NCBI GenBank assembly: GCA_036172665.1
Contig: CM069879.1
Coordinates: 20,747,924 to 20,811,923 of the forward strand
Source: Prosopocoilus inquinatus
Lineage: Eukaryota; Arthropoda; Insecta; Coleoptera; Lucanidae
Length of the DNA: 64,000 bases
Direction: 5' to 3'
Shown: positions 34,039-46,899 of the stretch, piece by piece
Position numbering within the stretch: the stretch's first letter is position 1
Layout of the letters: every line of letters starts with the position of its first letter
Notes under the pieces: generated by a model
Seen by the model: only the letters and a program-made list of their open reading frames with translations
What the model was told of the DNA's origin: nothing
The model's database searches: none
Program-made: the position numbers and the translations under genes

Positions 34039-34476
34039 CAGGGTTATATCTAATTAAAGTTTTTTTGAAGATATTTCACAAATGAATTAATTTTCAAAGG
34101 AAGTTAGCGCCAGGAAAATATCAAAGTGGATAGTTATAATGGCAAACTGGCAAAGGAGAATAACTGCCTACGTACGTTTCGATCTTGTGTGACCTCATCG
34201 AGACAGTATAACCAAGGTGTAAGGTGGTGGCAACTTGGAGATCACAACAAAAGGAACATCGACCAGGAGACCTAATGCTCAATTGTTGCAATGTCCGTTT
34301 CGATCTTGTATGTAGGCAGTTACTCTCCTTTGCCAGTTTGCCACTATAACTATCCACAAATGAATTAAGATATAAAAGAGGTTTTACATCCCAAAATAGT
34401 GCAACTTTTAACCCTCTTTGTATGCGTTACACTTTACGAGATCCCCATAGTGGCCCTTTAATTAACTGTAACCCTG
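34039..34476. mobile_element. MITE with CAGGGTTA ends and TA target duplication, carrying a second foldback
   Basis: The left end CAGGGTTATATCTAATTAAAG and the right end (inverted) CAGGGTTACAGTTAATTAAAG are flanked by TA (34037-34038 and 34477-34478). Inside, GTGGATAGTTATAATGGCAA at 34127 is mirrored at 34354 in a nested 230-bp hairpin. CACAAATGAATTAA stands on both sides of the insert (34077 and 34354), which may be its target duplication. A relative of the outer element lies at 61080-61234. Confidence 0.72.
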
Positions 34477-34885
34477 TATAGTTTGCATATGCTTCTATTT
34501 AACGATACTGTTAAATAAATTTGCAGTACAACGGCTTCTTTCTAACATTTTTTTTATAAATTGTATTTATATGTATAGTCAAGAATCCAAACTGAATCCA
34601 GTTCTGCTCATTTCATTATTTCCTTTATTTTTTGCTAATGCAATAAGATAATGTTTATTATTGCGCGCAGTACAACAAATTTGAAATGTAATAATCGTTT
34701 GTCTTAGATTGAGATTGCGAAAAAACAAAAAAAAATTGAAATGTAACAATCACTTCGAATCAGACATTGAAAAATCATAAAACAAACAAAAATAAGCTTG
34801 TTTGTTGCTAGGATTTAATGATTTAAACAGATTTCAAGTTCAATTCGGTCCTGATCGATAATCTTAAAATGTCATTAATAATATA

Positions 34886-35612
34886 CAGGATGTCTCAATA
34901 GTGCGTCCTTGGGCTACATCTCAGTAACTACAGAAATTACAAAAAAAAATGTAAAGACATGTTTGTTTTAAATTTTAGAGATCTGTAGCATCAAATTATT
35001 TCATCTGTACAGGGTGAATCAAAACAATGGGACTGGATAATACTTTTTTATTTCAAATGGCGCATGCTATATGTAGTATCAAATTTGGATTGCCCATAAA
35101 ATTTTACACTTTTTCTGTATACCGTAATCTATGCCTAAATCTAACCGTTCTGAGATATTTAACATTTTGTCTGAAAATAGACATTTGCAGCGATTATTTC
35201 ATTCGTTTTTACTTTATTTATTTTTTACTCTAAGAAAATATCATTTTGAAATTTTTGATATTCTGCTTAGTACAACGATCACACCGTAACAATTAAAATA
35301 TATTAAATAGGGGCTTAGAATAACTTAAAATGACAACTGTATCTGATCCAAAAATCTTTTCTCTAAAGTAAAAAGTAAATAAAATATGAATAAATAAAAT
35401 AATGGCTGCAAACGACAAAATGTGAAATATCTTCAGAACGGTTAGATTTACTCACAGATTATGGTACACCACCGTTTTGATTCATTCTGTACAGATGAAA
35501 ATAATTTTACGTTGTAGATTTCTACAATTTAAAACAGAAATGTCTTGTATTTATTTTTGTATCTACAGTAATTATCGAGATATAGCTCGAGAACGCACTG
35601 TTGGGACACTTG
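34886..35612. mobile_element. MITE with long inverted arms, itself invaded by another MITE
   Basis: The outer arms begin CAGGATGTCTCAATAGTGCG and, inverted, CAAGTGTCCCAACAGTGCG, next to TA. At 35010-35490 a second foldback with ends CAGGGTGAATCAAAACAATGG / CAGAATGAATCAAAACGGTGG sits between TA duplications. A 68-codon frame (35027-35233) within it is not a gene. Confidence 0.75.
35010..35490. mobile_element. Nested MITE of 0.48 kb
   Basis: Inverted arms of about 200 bases (the block around AACCGTTCTGAGATATTTAA at 35143 recurs inverted near 35440). TA flanks both ends. Inserted in the arm region of the element at 34886-35612, so it is the younger of the two. Confidence 0.7.
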
Positions 35613-38600
35613 TATGCATATACATATATGAAACATAACAATCATCTTAGAAATTACACAATGATAAATTAAACAGAAACAAAACATGTTCGCCTTAAAC
35701 AGTAATTACAGTATTCCCATTTTAATTTGGTTTTTATGGCCTAGAACTATTTACGCAAGTTAACTACATTTATAATCGGCACAGTGCCTGTCGGTCGGTC
35801 TGAGGGTAATAAGAGGATTTGTAATAAGGTCTCACTACCTAGGCAATACAATACCTCCTAACAACTATAACAATCACTATTACCCTGCCATAAAGAAATT
35901 TTTAAATTGGGAGTACTACACGCAACCAATACCTTTGTGTTTGCTGTTAGGAGTCTCTCAATTTAAAGATTTAAAACGCATACATACAAGTTAAGTCCGG
36001 TCCTGACCGATGATATCAAAAAACAAAAAACAAATTGAAACACTTTATCGCAGAGATTGAGAAATGATAAAATATACAAACATGCTCGTCTTAAACAGTC
36101 GACACAACATTTGTATGTTTGTTCTAAGAAATTTTAATTTAAGGTTTTTATAACGAACATGTGTTCGGTTTTGATCAGTTATTAAAAGAAATAAATTGTT
36201 TAACAACCAACTCAGAGATTGCCTGCTAAAATAAACAAAAAATAAACATGTTCGTCATAAACAATACGTACGTACGTACGTAATCAATAGTTTTGTGTTT
36301 GTTATTACGAGTCCGGTCCTGGTCGATAGAGTTATTGAAAGAAACAAATTTGATGCATAACAAGCTCAGAGATTGAAAAAAAATTAAAAATAAAAAAAAA
36401 CAAAACACGTTCGTCCCAAACAAGTTTGTTGCTAGGAATTCTAATTCTACGACTTAAACAGAATCCGGTTCTGACCGGCAACATCATTAAAAGATACAAA
36501 TCTGAAACATTATGTTTATTTTAGAAATAAAGAACTTACGACAAAATACAAAACAGAAACAAAACACGCTAGTTGTAAACAGTTCATAATGTTTACGTTT
36601 GCTGCTAGGACATTTAATTTAATTTAGATTCGCACAGAATTCAAATTGAATCCGGGTCTAATCGATAATGTCTTAATTAAAAACAATACGTAATATGAAA
36701 CGGAATGATCACCTCAGAAATTGAAGAAGCAAAAAAAAACACACTCGTCTTGAACAGTGCGTAATAATACCTTAGTGTTTGCTGTTAAGACTTTCAATTT
36801 ACACAATTAAAACGAATTTAAGTTGAGGCCGATCCTGACCGACAATGTTATTGAAATAAATAAATATTGAAACGTAACAATCACTTACCGTCGAGATTAA
36901 GAAATAATAAAATCAACAAAAACAAAACGCGTTCGTTTTAATTCATAAACAATAGGTTTTTTTTTTTGTTTGTTGTTAAGCTGGTTTCACATGGTTCAAT
37001 TTGTTGATCAGAAAAGTAGATAAAGTTGACCTTCAATTTATTTAGACATACTTGTAAAGCAGCAAGACTGATATCACTTCCTAATTACAACAATTGATCA
37101 AAAAATTGAACAACCAGAACATGTTTTTTAATATTTAAGGTTATGTTCTTTCGTATTGTGCCTGCTCGACATACGATACAAAAGCATTCAAGTCAAGTCC
37201 GGACCTGACCAATCATGCACAATTGAGACATAACAAACACTTTACCTCAGAGATTAAGAAATGACAAAATATGAATCAAAAACATCTTAAACGGTTCTTC
37301 ATAAAATACACCTAACAAATTGACGATTTAAAAGAATTCAAAGTGACTCCGGCCCTGCAGATAAAGTTACAATTACAAAAATACAACAACAGTTTGTTTT
37401 CGAAAGTCCTTTCAGATTTTACTATTCGAAGATCGTAAGAATCAAAATCGAAACGTAACAAAACATCTGAAACTGCGAAAATAAAGAAAAACAAAACACG
37501 TTCGTTTTAAACAGTATCCGTCCAGACAACACAACTTCCAGACATTTTTCTGTTTGTCTTAAGAATTTAATTTAATTTAAAAATTTTAAACGAATTCAAG
37601 TTTAATCCGATTCTGATCGATGATGTTATACAACAAAATATAATTCAAACTTAACAATCACCGAAGGGATTGACAAATGTTGATAAAATAAATAAAAACA
37701 AAACGCACTCGTATTAAACGCAACGATTTAAAAATAATCTGGTCAAGATTGATTTTATTAAACGGAAACAAATTTGAAATCTAGAGATTAAAAAATTGTA
37801 AAATAAACAAAAACAGATTTATTCTAGACAGCAACTTAAAGATTTAAAAGTAAATCAAGTCGAGTTCGGTCCTGACCGAAAATATGTATTACCCAAGCAA
37901 ACCAAATTTGCAACGTAACAATCATCTCAGAGATTGAAAAATGATAACATCAACGAAAACCAGACAAATAATTCAAAGTTTACAAAGAATTCAAGTTAAA
38001 TCCGATTCTGACTAATAATTTTTGATACGTGAACAACCCATCCCAAAGATTAAAAAATGAAATAATAAACAAATTTGTCTTAAACGATAACTTAAAAATT
38101 TAAAAATAAATCAAGTCCGATCCTGACCGAAAATGTTATTAAGAGGAAACCAATTTGAAAAGTAAAATCACTCTTGAGATTGAAAAATTATAAAATAAAT
38201 AAAAGTAGGAAAGATTAAAAAAGAATCCGGACCTGACTGAGAATATTACTCAAACAAAAAGAAAACAAATTTAAAACATGAGAGATGGTAAACTGGAAAT
38301 AAACAAAAACACATTTGACAACTGTAACTTAGATCTTAAAAGAATTCGAGTCCTATCCTGGTAATGATAAAATAAAAGTGAACAAAAGACGTTCGTCTGT
38401 AAACAATATTTTTGTGCTGTCAGGAGTGTCCTCTTAGGCATTTAAGTCCGGTTCTGATAGTCTTAATCTTAATATCATTTTTTATGCAGGTAGGTATTGG
38501 GTATACCCATGCACTGAACGCATGGATCGCTAGTGTTATGAAAAGAAAAGAGTAAATTTAAGACGATAACTTCAGAGCAGGAAGAAGCAAAAAACAAATA

Positions 38601-38854
38601 AAAAAACAAAAACAAAACACACTCGTCTTAGACAGTAACTTGCATGTACCTCACTAACTCTTATTCGAAGAATAAATTTATTTGTCCATTAGAATGACCC
38701 ATAAGTATACCTACATTGAACACAGAGAAACGTCACATTATAAACGTCAAATAAATGTATTCTTTGGATAACTAGTTATTCGTAGTTGATGAAATCGGAC
38801 AATAAAAATTGAAAAAGATTTTAAGTTGAGTCCGGTTCTGACCAAAAATGTTAT

Positions 38855-38960
38855 TCTCTGTCCAAGTGGTACGGGACCGGCCTTGCGATCCTATGGTCGC
38901 GGGTTCGAACCGCGCTCGGGACATTTCTCGGGGGTGGTACCCTTCAGTGTTGGGGATAAA
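38855..38960 (+). mobile_element. Truncated tRNA-derived SINE
   Basis: Same family as the copy at 10645-10936: an A-box-like CCAAGTGGTACGGG, a GGGACCGGCCTTGCGATC segment and a good B box GGGTTCGAACC. It lacks most of the body and the poly(A) tail. It interrupts a satellite unit between AATGTTATT and the AAACGTAACAATC segment. Cloverleaf pairing is incomplete, so it is not called as a tRNA gene. Confidence 0.75.
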
Positions 38961-39685
38961 TATTTGAAGCGTAACAATCACAGTCACTGAGACAGAAAAA
39001 TGATAAAAAAAACTAAAAACTAAACACACTCGCCTTAAGCAATAACGTAAAGATTTGAAAGTAAATCAAGTTCGGTCCGGTCCTGATCCATAAATGTTAT
39101 TAAAACAGAACAATTTGTAGCGCAACAATCGCCTCGGAAATTTAAAAATGACGAACAAGAGAGATTTAAAAAGTTGAATCCAGTAAAACGTACGAGACGG
39201 CAAAATGATAAACAAAAACAAAACATATTCGCCAACAGTTGCTTAAAGATCTTAAGAGAACTTGAGTCCTGTCCTGGACGATTATACATTATTAAAAGAA
39301 ACAAATTCGGAACGATACTTAAACAGATTGAAAAGTGAAAAACGAACTAAAAATATATTTTTGTTTTGTTAGGAGTTTTCTTTTAAGGATTTGAGAAAGG
39401 TTTAATTTAAGTCCGGTCCTGGATGTCTTAATCTCTTTTGGTTTGTGGATCGCAGATTTATTAACGTATTTTTTATGTTGGGAGACGAGATACAAGATAA
39501 AATAAATAAGATCAAGACTGATTTTAAAAACAAATTCAAGTTGAATCCGGTCCTGACCGATAATAACGTATATTCAGTTAAAAAAAAACAAATAACCTTC
39601 AGCAAATTATGAAAAATTAACGTGTATCTTAACTTGATTGTCTTCTGTGACAAGAGAGTTGTAAATAAAATAAATTAAGAGGATA

Positions 39686-40225
39686 TACCGGGTGCTTCAC
39701 GCCATGTGTTTACCTTCTAGAATCTATATTTTTTAATAAATTTACATGAAATTTCGAAACGATAAATTAAACAAGAAATGGATTTTTTCGACTTACTGCC
39801 GGGCGTCATACGCCTTCCGGTTTCACCGGAAGTGATATCAACTTTTTTATTTTATATACTTTTATAGCATTTAGAGTTTTCATCGGATCGGATCGGATTA
39901 AGTCGAAAACATACGATCCATATCCTTGTAGAATGAAAAGTAAAAGTTTTTTTTTTCGTTGTCAGGAAAATTAAAATTATCAAGTAACGTGTGCTTGGAC
40001 TCGTAATAATCCGTAGATTTCAAATATGAAAAATATGTAGGATGATCTGTTTAGAATAAGAATAATAATAAGTTGATATCACTTCTGGCGGTACCAGAAG
40101 TCCTATGCCGGCTAGCAGTATGTCAGAATTTTTTTGCTTAATTTACTGTAATGTTTATTTTATGTAAATTGATTAAAAAAAATAAAAATTCTATAAGGGT
40201 GAACACATGGCGTAGGACACCGGTA
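39686..40225. mobile_element. MITE of 0.54 kb with CCGGGTG ends and TA target duplication
   Basis: The left end TACCGGGTGCTTCACGCCAT and the right end (inverted) TACCGGTGTCCTACGCCATG are flanked by TA (39684-39685 and 40226-40227). Inner blocks also pair: GATATCAACTTTTT with GTTGATATCACTTC. A diverged relative may lie at 25205-25365. Confidence 0.75.
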
Positions 40226-41060
40226 TAAAACATAGATACGTTATTATTAAAACAGAAAAACAAATTTAAAACGTAAGAGGTGCTTAAAATGATAACAAAT
40301 AAGAAAGATATACGTAACTTAGAGATCTTGAAAGAATTCTAGTCCTGTCCTGGCCGATAATGACATTAAGGCCTCATCTTTCCAACTTCCTAATAAATTT
40401 ATGACGAATATTCGACGAATCACCATGACAACTATTCATAAAATTCAACTTATTTGCCAAATAACGTTGATGAGTACTTTATTAGCAAGTGGAAATATCG
40501 GCCCTCAAAGACACAAATTCGAAACGTGAACAATCCAACTCAGACATAGAAAAATGATAAAATAAAAACGAACAAGACGCTCGTTCGTACGTAATGTTAC
40601 AAATTTGGGGGCTCACAAATTATAGTCGTTAAATTTCAAAACTCTTTAATTACAAGCTGTTGCTTTATACAATTAACAATACAATAGTAATGAGCTTGTC
40701 TATCAAATAACACTTTTACAAAATGTACTTTCTATTTATTCGAGGTACGAACCCTTCGCTTGCTAACTTAATAACTACACTCCTGGCGGACCGTTACGGC
40801 TTTTATAGCAGAGCCCTCTTTTACTCGAACTTACTAGAATGAACGCGAAGCTTCGGTAACATTTTGTGACACAAGGTGGTGTGACTGATGCTAAAAATAG
40901 ATCTGTTTGCGCGTCACGGCTGTAACAGCAATTAACACCTATTTTTGTACCGTCAGGAGGATACGAAAAGGATTTGAGTCCGGTCCTGGTCGTCTTAATC
41001 TTTTTTGTTTGTAGATCGCTCGGATTTTTTTATGTAGGCAGATATTTGGTATACTTAAAG

Positions 41061-41275
41061 TGACCATAGGTCCTGTTTCCTGTTGTCCCCGACAGATTAC
41101 TCGGGACGCAAAAATGTTCCATTTTAATAATCTTATCTATAAATGTCCCGTTATAAAGAACTTATGAAGTCGTCATTAAACGATATTTTTAGTTTTATAA
41201 TTTACGTAATTGTTTGTTTGTTTGTTTAATTTTCCAGAGTCATCCCGTTTTCGAATGAAAACTAAATGGTCACCT
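41061..41275. mobile_element. Probable small MITE with GTGACCAT ends
   Basis: AAGTGACCATAGG on the left is mirrored by ATGGTCACCTTAGG on the right, with TTA possible on both sides. Length about 215 bases; inserted in a satellite unit. Evidence is limited to about 12 bases of end similarity. Confidence 0.45.
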
Positions 41276-41889
41276 TAGGTATACCAATGGATCAATAGTA
41301 ACGAGTATCTAAATAAGAAACTAGTCAAGAAGGCTATGCAAAAATGCACAAACAAAATCTATAGGTCTTAGATAATTTCATACTTTTAACAAAGGCATAA
41401 ACCCCCATATGGTAATTCGTTAAATGTTATTTTACTGTCAAGCTAAATGTAAATATAACTTTGAAATAAGTTCCCAAAAATGAACATGTTGCCATTTATA
41501 AAAAAAATAATTAAGAGAAAATAACGGAAAACATGAGTATTCAACAGCAAATTTTTACGTTACATTTGACAGCTTCGCAGTTGAACATAGAAGCGACATG
41601 CATGCAGAGAACAAATTCTCGGTCATAGCCTACTTGACCAGATTTTTATTTAGACACTCGTTATTATGAAAACAAAACAAAAAATTTTGAACGTAACAGA
41701 TGACAAAATGATAACAAGAAACAAAACACATAACTTAGAGATCTTAGAAGAATTTGTGTCTCATCCTGGCCGACAATGATTTTAAAAGAAATTCGAAACG
41801 TAAACAATCAATCTCAGATGTAGAAAAATGATAAAATAAGAACGAACAAGGCGTGCATACGTAATTAACCTTATTTATATACTGTCAGG

Positions 41890-43450
41890 AGTTTTCTTTT
41901 CACGACCTCAAAAGGGTATGAGTCCGGTCCTGGCCATCTTAATCTCTTTTTGATTGTAGATCGCTCGGATTTTTTTTATGTAGGTAGGTATTGGGTATAC
42001 CCATGGATCGATAGTATGAAACTATGAAAACAAAAAAAAAATTAAACGTGGCTTAATAATACCAAGAAACAAAACTTAGATATCTTAAAAGAATTTGAGT
42101 CCTGTCCTGACCGATAATGATATTAAAAGAAACAAAAATTTGAAACATAAATAATCAATCTCAGAGGTAGAAAAATGATAAAATAAAAACGAACAAGACA
42201 TTCATACCTAATTAACGCTTATTTATGTATTGCCAGGAGTTTTTTTTTTCAGGACTTGAGTCCGGTCCTGGCCGTCTTAATATCTTTTTGTTTGCAGATC
42301 GGTCGAATTTTTTTATGTAGGTAGGTATTGGGTACACCATACCCATGGATCGATAGTATTATGAAATCAAAAACAAATTAAAATTGAAACGTAAGAGATG
42401 ATAAAATTATAACAACAAACAAAACACATAACTTAGAGATCTAAAAAGAATTCGAGTCCTGTCCTGGCCGACAATGATTTTAAAAGAAACAAATTCGAAA
42501 CGTAAACAATCAATGCCAGATATCGAAAAATGATAAAATAAGAACGAACAAGACGTGCATACGTAATTAACCTTATTTATGTATTATCAGGAGCTTTTTT
42601 TCTGGACCTGAAAAGGGTTTGAGTCCGGTCCTGGCCGTCTTAATATCTTTGTGCATTACTCGGATCTTTTTATGTAGGTAGGTATTGGGTATACCCATGG
42701 ATCGATAGTATGAAACAATGAAAACAAAAAAAAAAAATTAAACGTGGGGTTAATAATAACAAGAAACAAAACTTAAATATCTTAAAAAAATTTGAGTCCT
42801 GTCCTGACCGATGATGATATTAAAAGAAACAAAAATTCGCAACATAAATAATCAATATCAGAGGTAGAAAAATGATAAAATAAAAACGAACAAGACGTTC
42901 ATACGTAATTAACGCTTATTAATGTATTGCCAGGAGTTTTCTTTTCAGGATCTGAAAAGGGCTTGAGTTCGGTCCTGGCCGTCTTAATCCCTTTTTGTAT
43001 GTAAATCGATCGTAGATCGCTGGAATTTTTTTTATGTAGGCAGGTATTGGGTACACCATACCCATGGATCGATAGTATTATGAAAACAAAAAAAAATTAA
43101 AATTAAAATGTAAGAGATGACAAAATTATAACAAGAAACAAAACACGTAACTTAGAGATCTTAAAAGAATTTTAGTCCTGTCCTGGCCGATAATGATATT
43201 AAACGGAACAAATTCGAAACGTAAACAATCCCAAGTCAGAGATAGAAAAATGATAAAATAAAAACGAACAAAACGTTCGTTCGTACGTAATTAACACCTA
43301 TTTTTGTACTGTCAGAAGTTTTCTTTTAAGGATCTGAAAAAGGTTTGAGTCCGGTCCTGGCCGTCTTAATCTCTTTTTGTTTGTAGATCGCTCGCATTTT
43401 TTTTGTGTAGGTAGGTATTGGGTATACCTATGTATTGCACGCATGGATCG
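41890..43450 (+). repeat. Higher-order part of the satellite, period about 330-380 bp
   Basis: Here two sub-units alternate regularly: one with GAGTCCGGTCCTGGCCGTCT followed by TAGGTAGGTATTGGGTATAC and CCATGGATCGATAGTA; the other with GAGTCCTGTCCTGGCCGATA followed by AATGATATTAAAAGAAACAA. The first sub-unit recurs near 41920, 42250, 42620, 42966 and 43347. Confidence 0.85.
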
Positions 43451-43564
43451 ATAGTGTTATGAAAACAAAACAATAAATTTAAAACGTAACGATCACTTAC
43501 CTTAGAGCTTAGAGGAGGAAGAAACGAAAGAGAAACAAAAAATAAACAAAAACAAAACACCGAC

Positions 43565-44248
43565 CTTTCTTACTAAACGACGCACACAGAAACGACGAAA
43601 CTGTTGTGAGAGGGCCGAAATTCGCGAGCGCCGCCGTTTGTTTATTTAATTAGCAAGATTAAGAAGTAACGTCGCCGAAATATCGCGTCGTCTTCGGCGG
43701 GTTCGCGTCCGAGTGTCCGCATGTCGGATGAAAAAAATTTGGAAAATGTCGGCCGCGAGTGGTGAACTCTCCCCCCCGGACGCCCGAAAAAAGCGAGTAA
43801 TCAGCGTAATTTTTCCAGTGTGCATCTAACTGCGATGTAACTGCACGTACAATGTGTGACGGAGAGAGCAGAGAAGCGAGAATGAAAGCCTTTGGACGTT
43901 TACGGGGGGTTCCGTGCACAGCGGGAGGGGGGTTGGCAAGCAATCGGACTGACACCAAGCCTAGGTCCGGCCATCTTGTGACGGCAAAGCGCTCTTGCCT
44001 CTAAAACGCCAGAAAAGCGAGCAATTTATGGCGTAAATTAGTGCAAATCGAAGGCAAACTGCCCTCGGACGGTCCGCGAACACTTAACCAAACCGATACA
44101 CACGTGCACCGGACGTACTACACGTTTTAAACGCCGATTTTCGTTAATTGGTTTTTGTGTTACATTTTTGTGAGTGTCTTCAATACTAAAATTGTATATC
44201 CACTTGGTTACCTGGGTCTCTTCGATGCTCCCGTGGAATAACGCACAC
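43565..44248 (+). promoter_or_regulatory. CpG-rich block with splice donor: candidate promoter and first exon of a host gene
   Basis: GC and CpG content rise abruptly where the satellite ends (GCGAGCGCCGCCG, CGCGTCGTCTTCGGCGGG and similar), unlike anything else in the window. It contains GGCCATCTTG (a Pho/YY1-like GCCAT site) and an ATTGG box. It ends at CACAC/GTAAGTA, a strong donor with the intron starting at 44249. An ATG at 44225 would give eight codons up to that donor in phase 0. On this reading the gene points right and the remaining window is intron. Neither product nor transcription start can be given. A 99-codon minus-strand frame (43659-43958) overlaps and is an alternative. Confidence 0.42.
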
Positions 44249-45109
44249 GTAAGTACCTACCTCGACACTCTTCAGTAATAAAATAACGACGATTGTTCTT
44301 GCGCCAAGACGGTAAACATTTAAACAATTGCAGGCATTCACGAAGTTTGTTGTTTATTAAAATCGCTTTCGCAGACTAACATCCGATCATATGAGACAGC
44401 GTTTTCACGCCGCGTCATTTTTATTAAAAACAATTAAAAACAAAAGACGCGACCATGTGGACCGACTAATACCAACCAAATTAATTTCGGCCCAAATTCA
44501 ATCGTCGACCGCATTAACCTAGAAATCGTAGGTAGGTAGGTATACTTAAGTATGTCGGATATTATTATACTGTGTAAGATCGAGGGAGAGTAAAATAAAG
44601 TAATCCTGGCCATAGACGTCGATGATGTCGTTCTACATTCATACATACGTGTTGGGTTCCGCAATTTGTGGCCGCTTGAAAATATCACCGCGTCGGCTAA
44701 ATTGTAGCAACAGCGGCAGCAACGGCAACAGCATTCGATTGTTCGTGCCTTCTTCTTAAGATGGTCGAATCGGGTAGGGGAAGGTATTCATTTCTATCGA
44801 TTTTTCTTTATTTGAGAACGGTTTAAATTTATTATCCCTCTTGTTGCTGCGTCCTCGTTTTGACGCACTCCTCGACCGCCGTTGCTGCTTTGTTTTTTTT
44901 TTTTTTTTGTTTTTCACTGCCTTCCACACCACATATTTGCGATACGGCCCTGTTTATTGTAATTTGATCGTCAAAAATAAACATCTACGTATTTCTTTCT
45001 TTCATCTCTGCCTCACCTAGGTAAACGAGCGATGAAATCACATAATCAATCGGTAAATCCTTATTGAACAAAACGCTCTCGAAATAACCGACTCGCGAAA
45101 CGGGATTTT
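44249..45109. other. Sequence after the CpG block, nothing recognised
   Basis: Less CpG-rich; includes AGCAACAGCGGCAGCAACGG near 44708 and a GTAGGTAGGTAGG run near 44530. Possible start of a long intron. Confidence 0.35.
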
Positions 45110-46200
45110 CTCTTTGAGGTTATCACTGGTTTTCCTCGCGGTGACGTCAAAAAAAAAAAAAAAAACGCTGACCAGCGTCTTTAATTAACCGAAACAACGA
45201 AAACAAAAAAAGTAACGCTATCGAAATTTATGCAGAAAACGCTTTTTAAATTGATCGAAACAAAACAGTAGCGACTTTTATCTCTCTTTTAAAACAAGGA
45301 GCTTGTACAGCTGTGGAATCATGAAGCGGGGCAACGGAATTTTGTACATATTATTTCGATAGTGTGAAATGTCCTTGGTGATGATCGTGGCACAAATAAT
45401 TAATTTACTAATTAACTGTCAAATTAAGTTCTTATTAAGTATGTATCGTCATTCCAAGGAAAATATGACGAAAGATTTTCGAAATCCGATAATTCAATCA
45501 ACGATTTTCTCTTTGAAATTATGAGTGGTTTTTCTTGCGATGTTGTCAAAAAACAAAATGCTGACGAACGTCTTGAATTAAACGAAACAAAGAAAACAAA
45601 AATAAATAACACTAAGGAAACTTATGCGGAAGACGCTTTTTAAATTAATCGAAACAAGACAGTAGCGATTTTTATCTCTCTTTTAAAATAGGGTGCTTGT
45701 ACAGCTGTGGAATCATAAAGTGGGACAAGTCGTACGACGAAATTTTGCATTACTTCGATAATGTAAAGTGTCCTTGGTGATGATCGTGGCACATTATAAT
45801 TAATTTACTAATTAACTGTCAAATTAAGTATGTATCGTCATTCCAGCGAAAATATGACAAAAAATTGTCGAAATCCGATAATTCAATCAACGATTTTCGC
45901 TTTGAGGTTACCAGTGGTTTTCTTCGCTATGACGTCAAAAAAAAAACAAAATGCGGACGTGCGTCTTTAATTAGCCAAAACAGCGAAAAAAAAAATAACA
46001 CTATCGAAATTTATACAGAGGACGTTTTTTGAATTGATCGAAACAAAACAGTAGTGATTTTTATTTCTCTTTTCTTGTGGAAGCATAAAGCGGGACAAGT
46101 CTTACAACGAAATTTTGTATTATTTCGATAGTGTGAAGTGACCTTGGAAATGATCATGGCACATTCTAATTAATCTACTAATTAACTGTCCAATTAAGTT
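45110..46200 (+). repeat. Satellite of about 400-430-bp units, three copies
   Basis: Each unit contains GTTTTTCTTGCGATGTTGTC-like, GCGTCTTTAATTAACCGAAA, TGATCGAAACAAAACAGTAG, TACAGCTGTGGAATCAT, CTTGGTGATGATCGTGGCAC and TAATTTACTAATTAACTGTC blocks. Copies start near 45110, 45520 and 45905. Confidence 0.82.
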
Positions 46201-46899
46201 CTTATGAAGCATGTATTGTCATTCCAGCGAAAATATGACAAAAAAAAATCGAAATCTAACAATTCTATCAATGTTCTGACATTTGCGTTCAATAATTCAA
46301 TTAAAAAGCTGCACGAACAAATATTAAGAAGCAACCATTATTTTTATATCACTTTATTTTTTGTGTATCTGTGTGAAGTATTTGTTCGTTACAATTTTTT
46401 ATATAAACGAAATTATTCCTCATTTTATTAAATGTAAAGGTTGACAAGTTAGTTACCGCAGTTACCAAAATTTAGAAGCACAGTTTACACTATCGAAAGT
46501 TTACTGTCTCGCTTTCTAGACCCGCAGCTGTACAAATGCGGCCCTTGAAAACTGGTACGCCAAGAATCGACATCGATGTCGAAAATTCGTAATCGCAATG
46601 TGTAAATCAAGCTTTCATCTATCATTTTGATGTCAGCGTCAAGTTTGACAAATCCATAGCAAATTTATAGTGCTTTCGATTGAGATGCATTATTTGTACT
46701 GAGTGTATCTTCATCTCATTTTATTCCACGAGGTTAAAACGTGATACACTCAGTGCATACAGTGCTTGCCAATCGAAACCGCTATTAGAGTGATTTGAGT
46801 GACGTTTAAAAATTTCAGATTTATGGTCAGTTTACATGTTTGCATTGCCGAAACATTGTATTTGTCAAAATGAACCAGTTTTTAAAGGCCGCAGCTGTA
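46201..46899. other. Unannotated stretch with a possible foldback
   Basis: ACTGAGTGTATCTTCATC at about 46699 and GATACACTCAGTGC at about 46743 are reverse complements, with CTTTCGATTGAGATGC / GCCAATCGAAACCGC outside them. No gene recognised. Confidence 0.4.

Larger units (their letters stand above)
32460..43560 (+). repeat. Long decayed A-rich satellite with a GTCCGGTCCTGRCCG motif
   Basis: A theme recurs about every 110-200 bases: a GAATTCAAGTTGAGTCCGGTCCTGACCG-like segment (split here only for description), then AATGTTATTAAAAGAAACAA, GAAACGTAACAATCA, CTCAGAGATTGAAAAATGAT, AAAATAAACAAAAACAAAAC and ACGTTCGTCTTAAACAGT. More than 35 copies of the CCGGTCCTG-type core can be traced, from 32685 to 43350. 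Units are poorly conserved on the left and more regular on the right. Short frames in it (for example 36226-36423 and 43366-43560) are chance. Several MITEs, a hairpin and a SINE fragment are inserted. Confidence 0.8.

Noticed and set aside
38855..38960. Functional tRNA gene
   Set aside because: A and B boxes are present but acceptor and anticodon arms do not pair well, and the sequence matches the SINE at 10645-10936.
43659..43958. 99-codon minus-strand frame in the CpG-rich block
   Set aside because: No recognisable domain, and GC-rich DNA is poor in stop codons; kept only as an alternative reading of the block.
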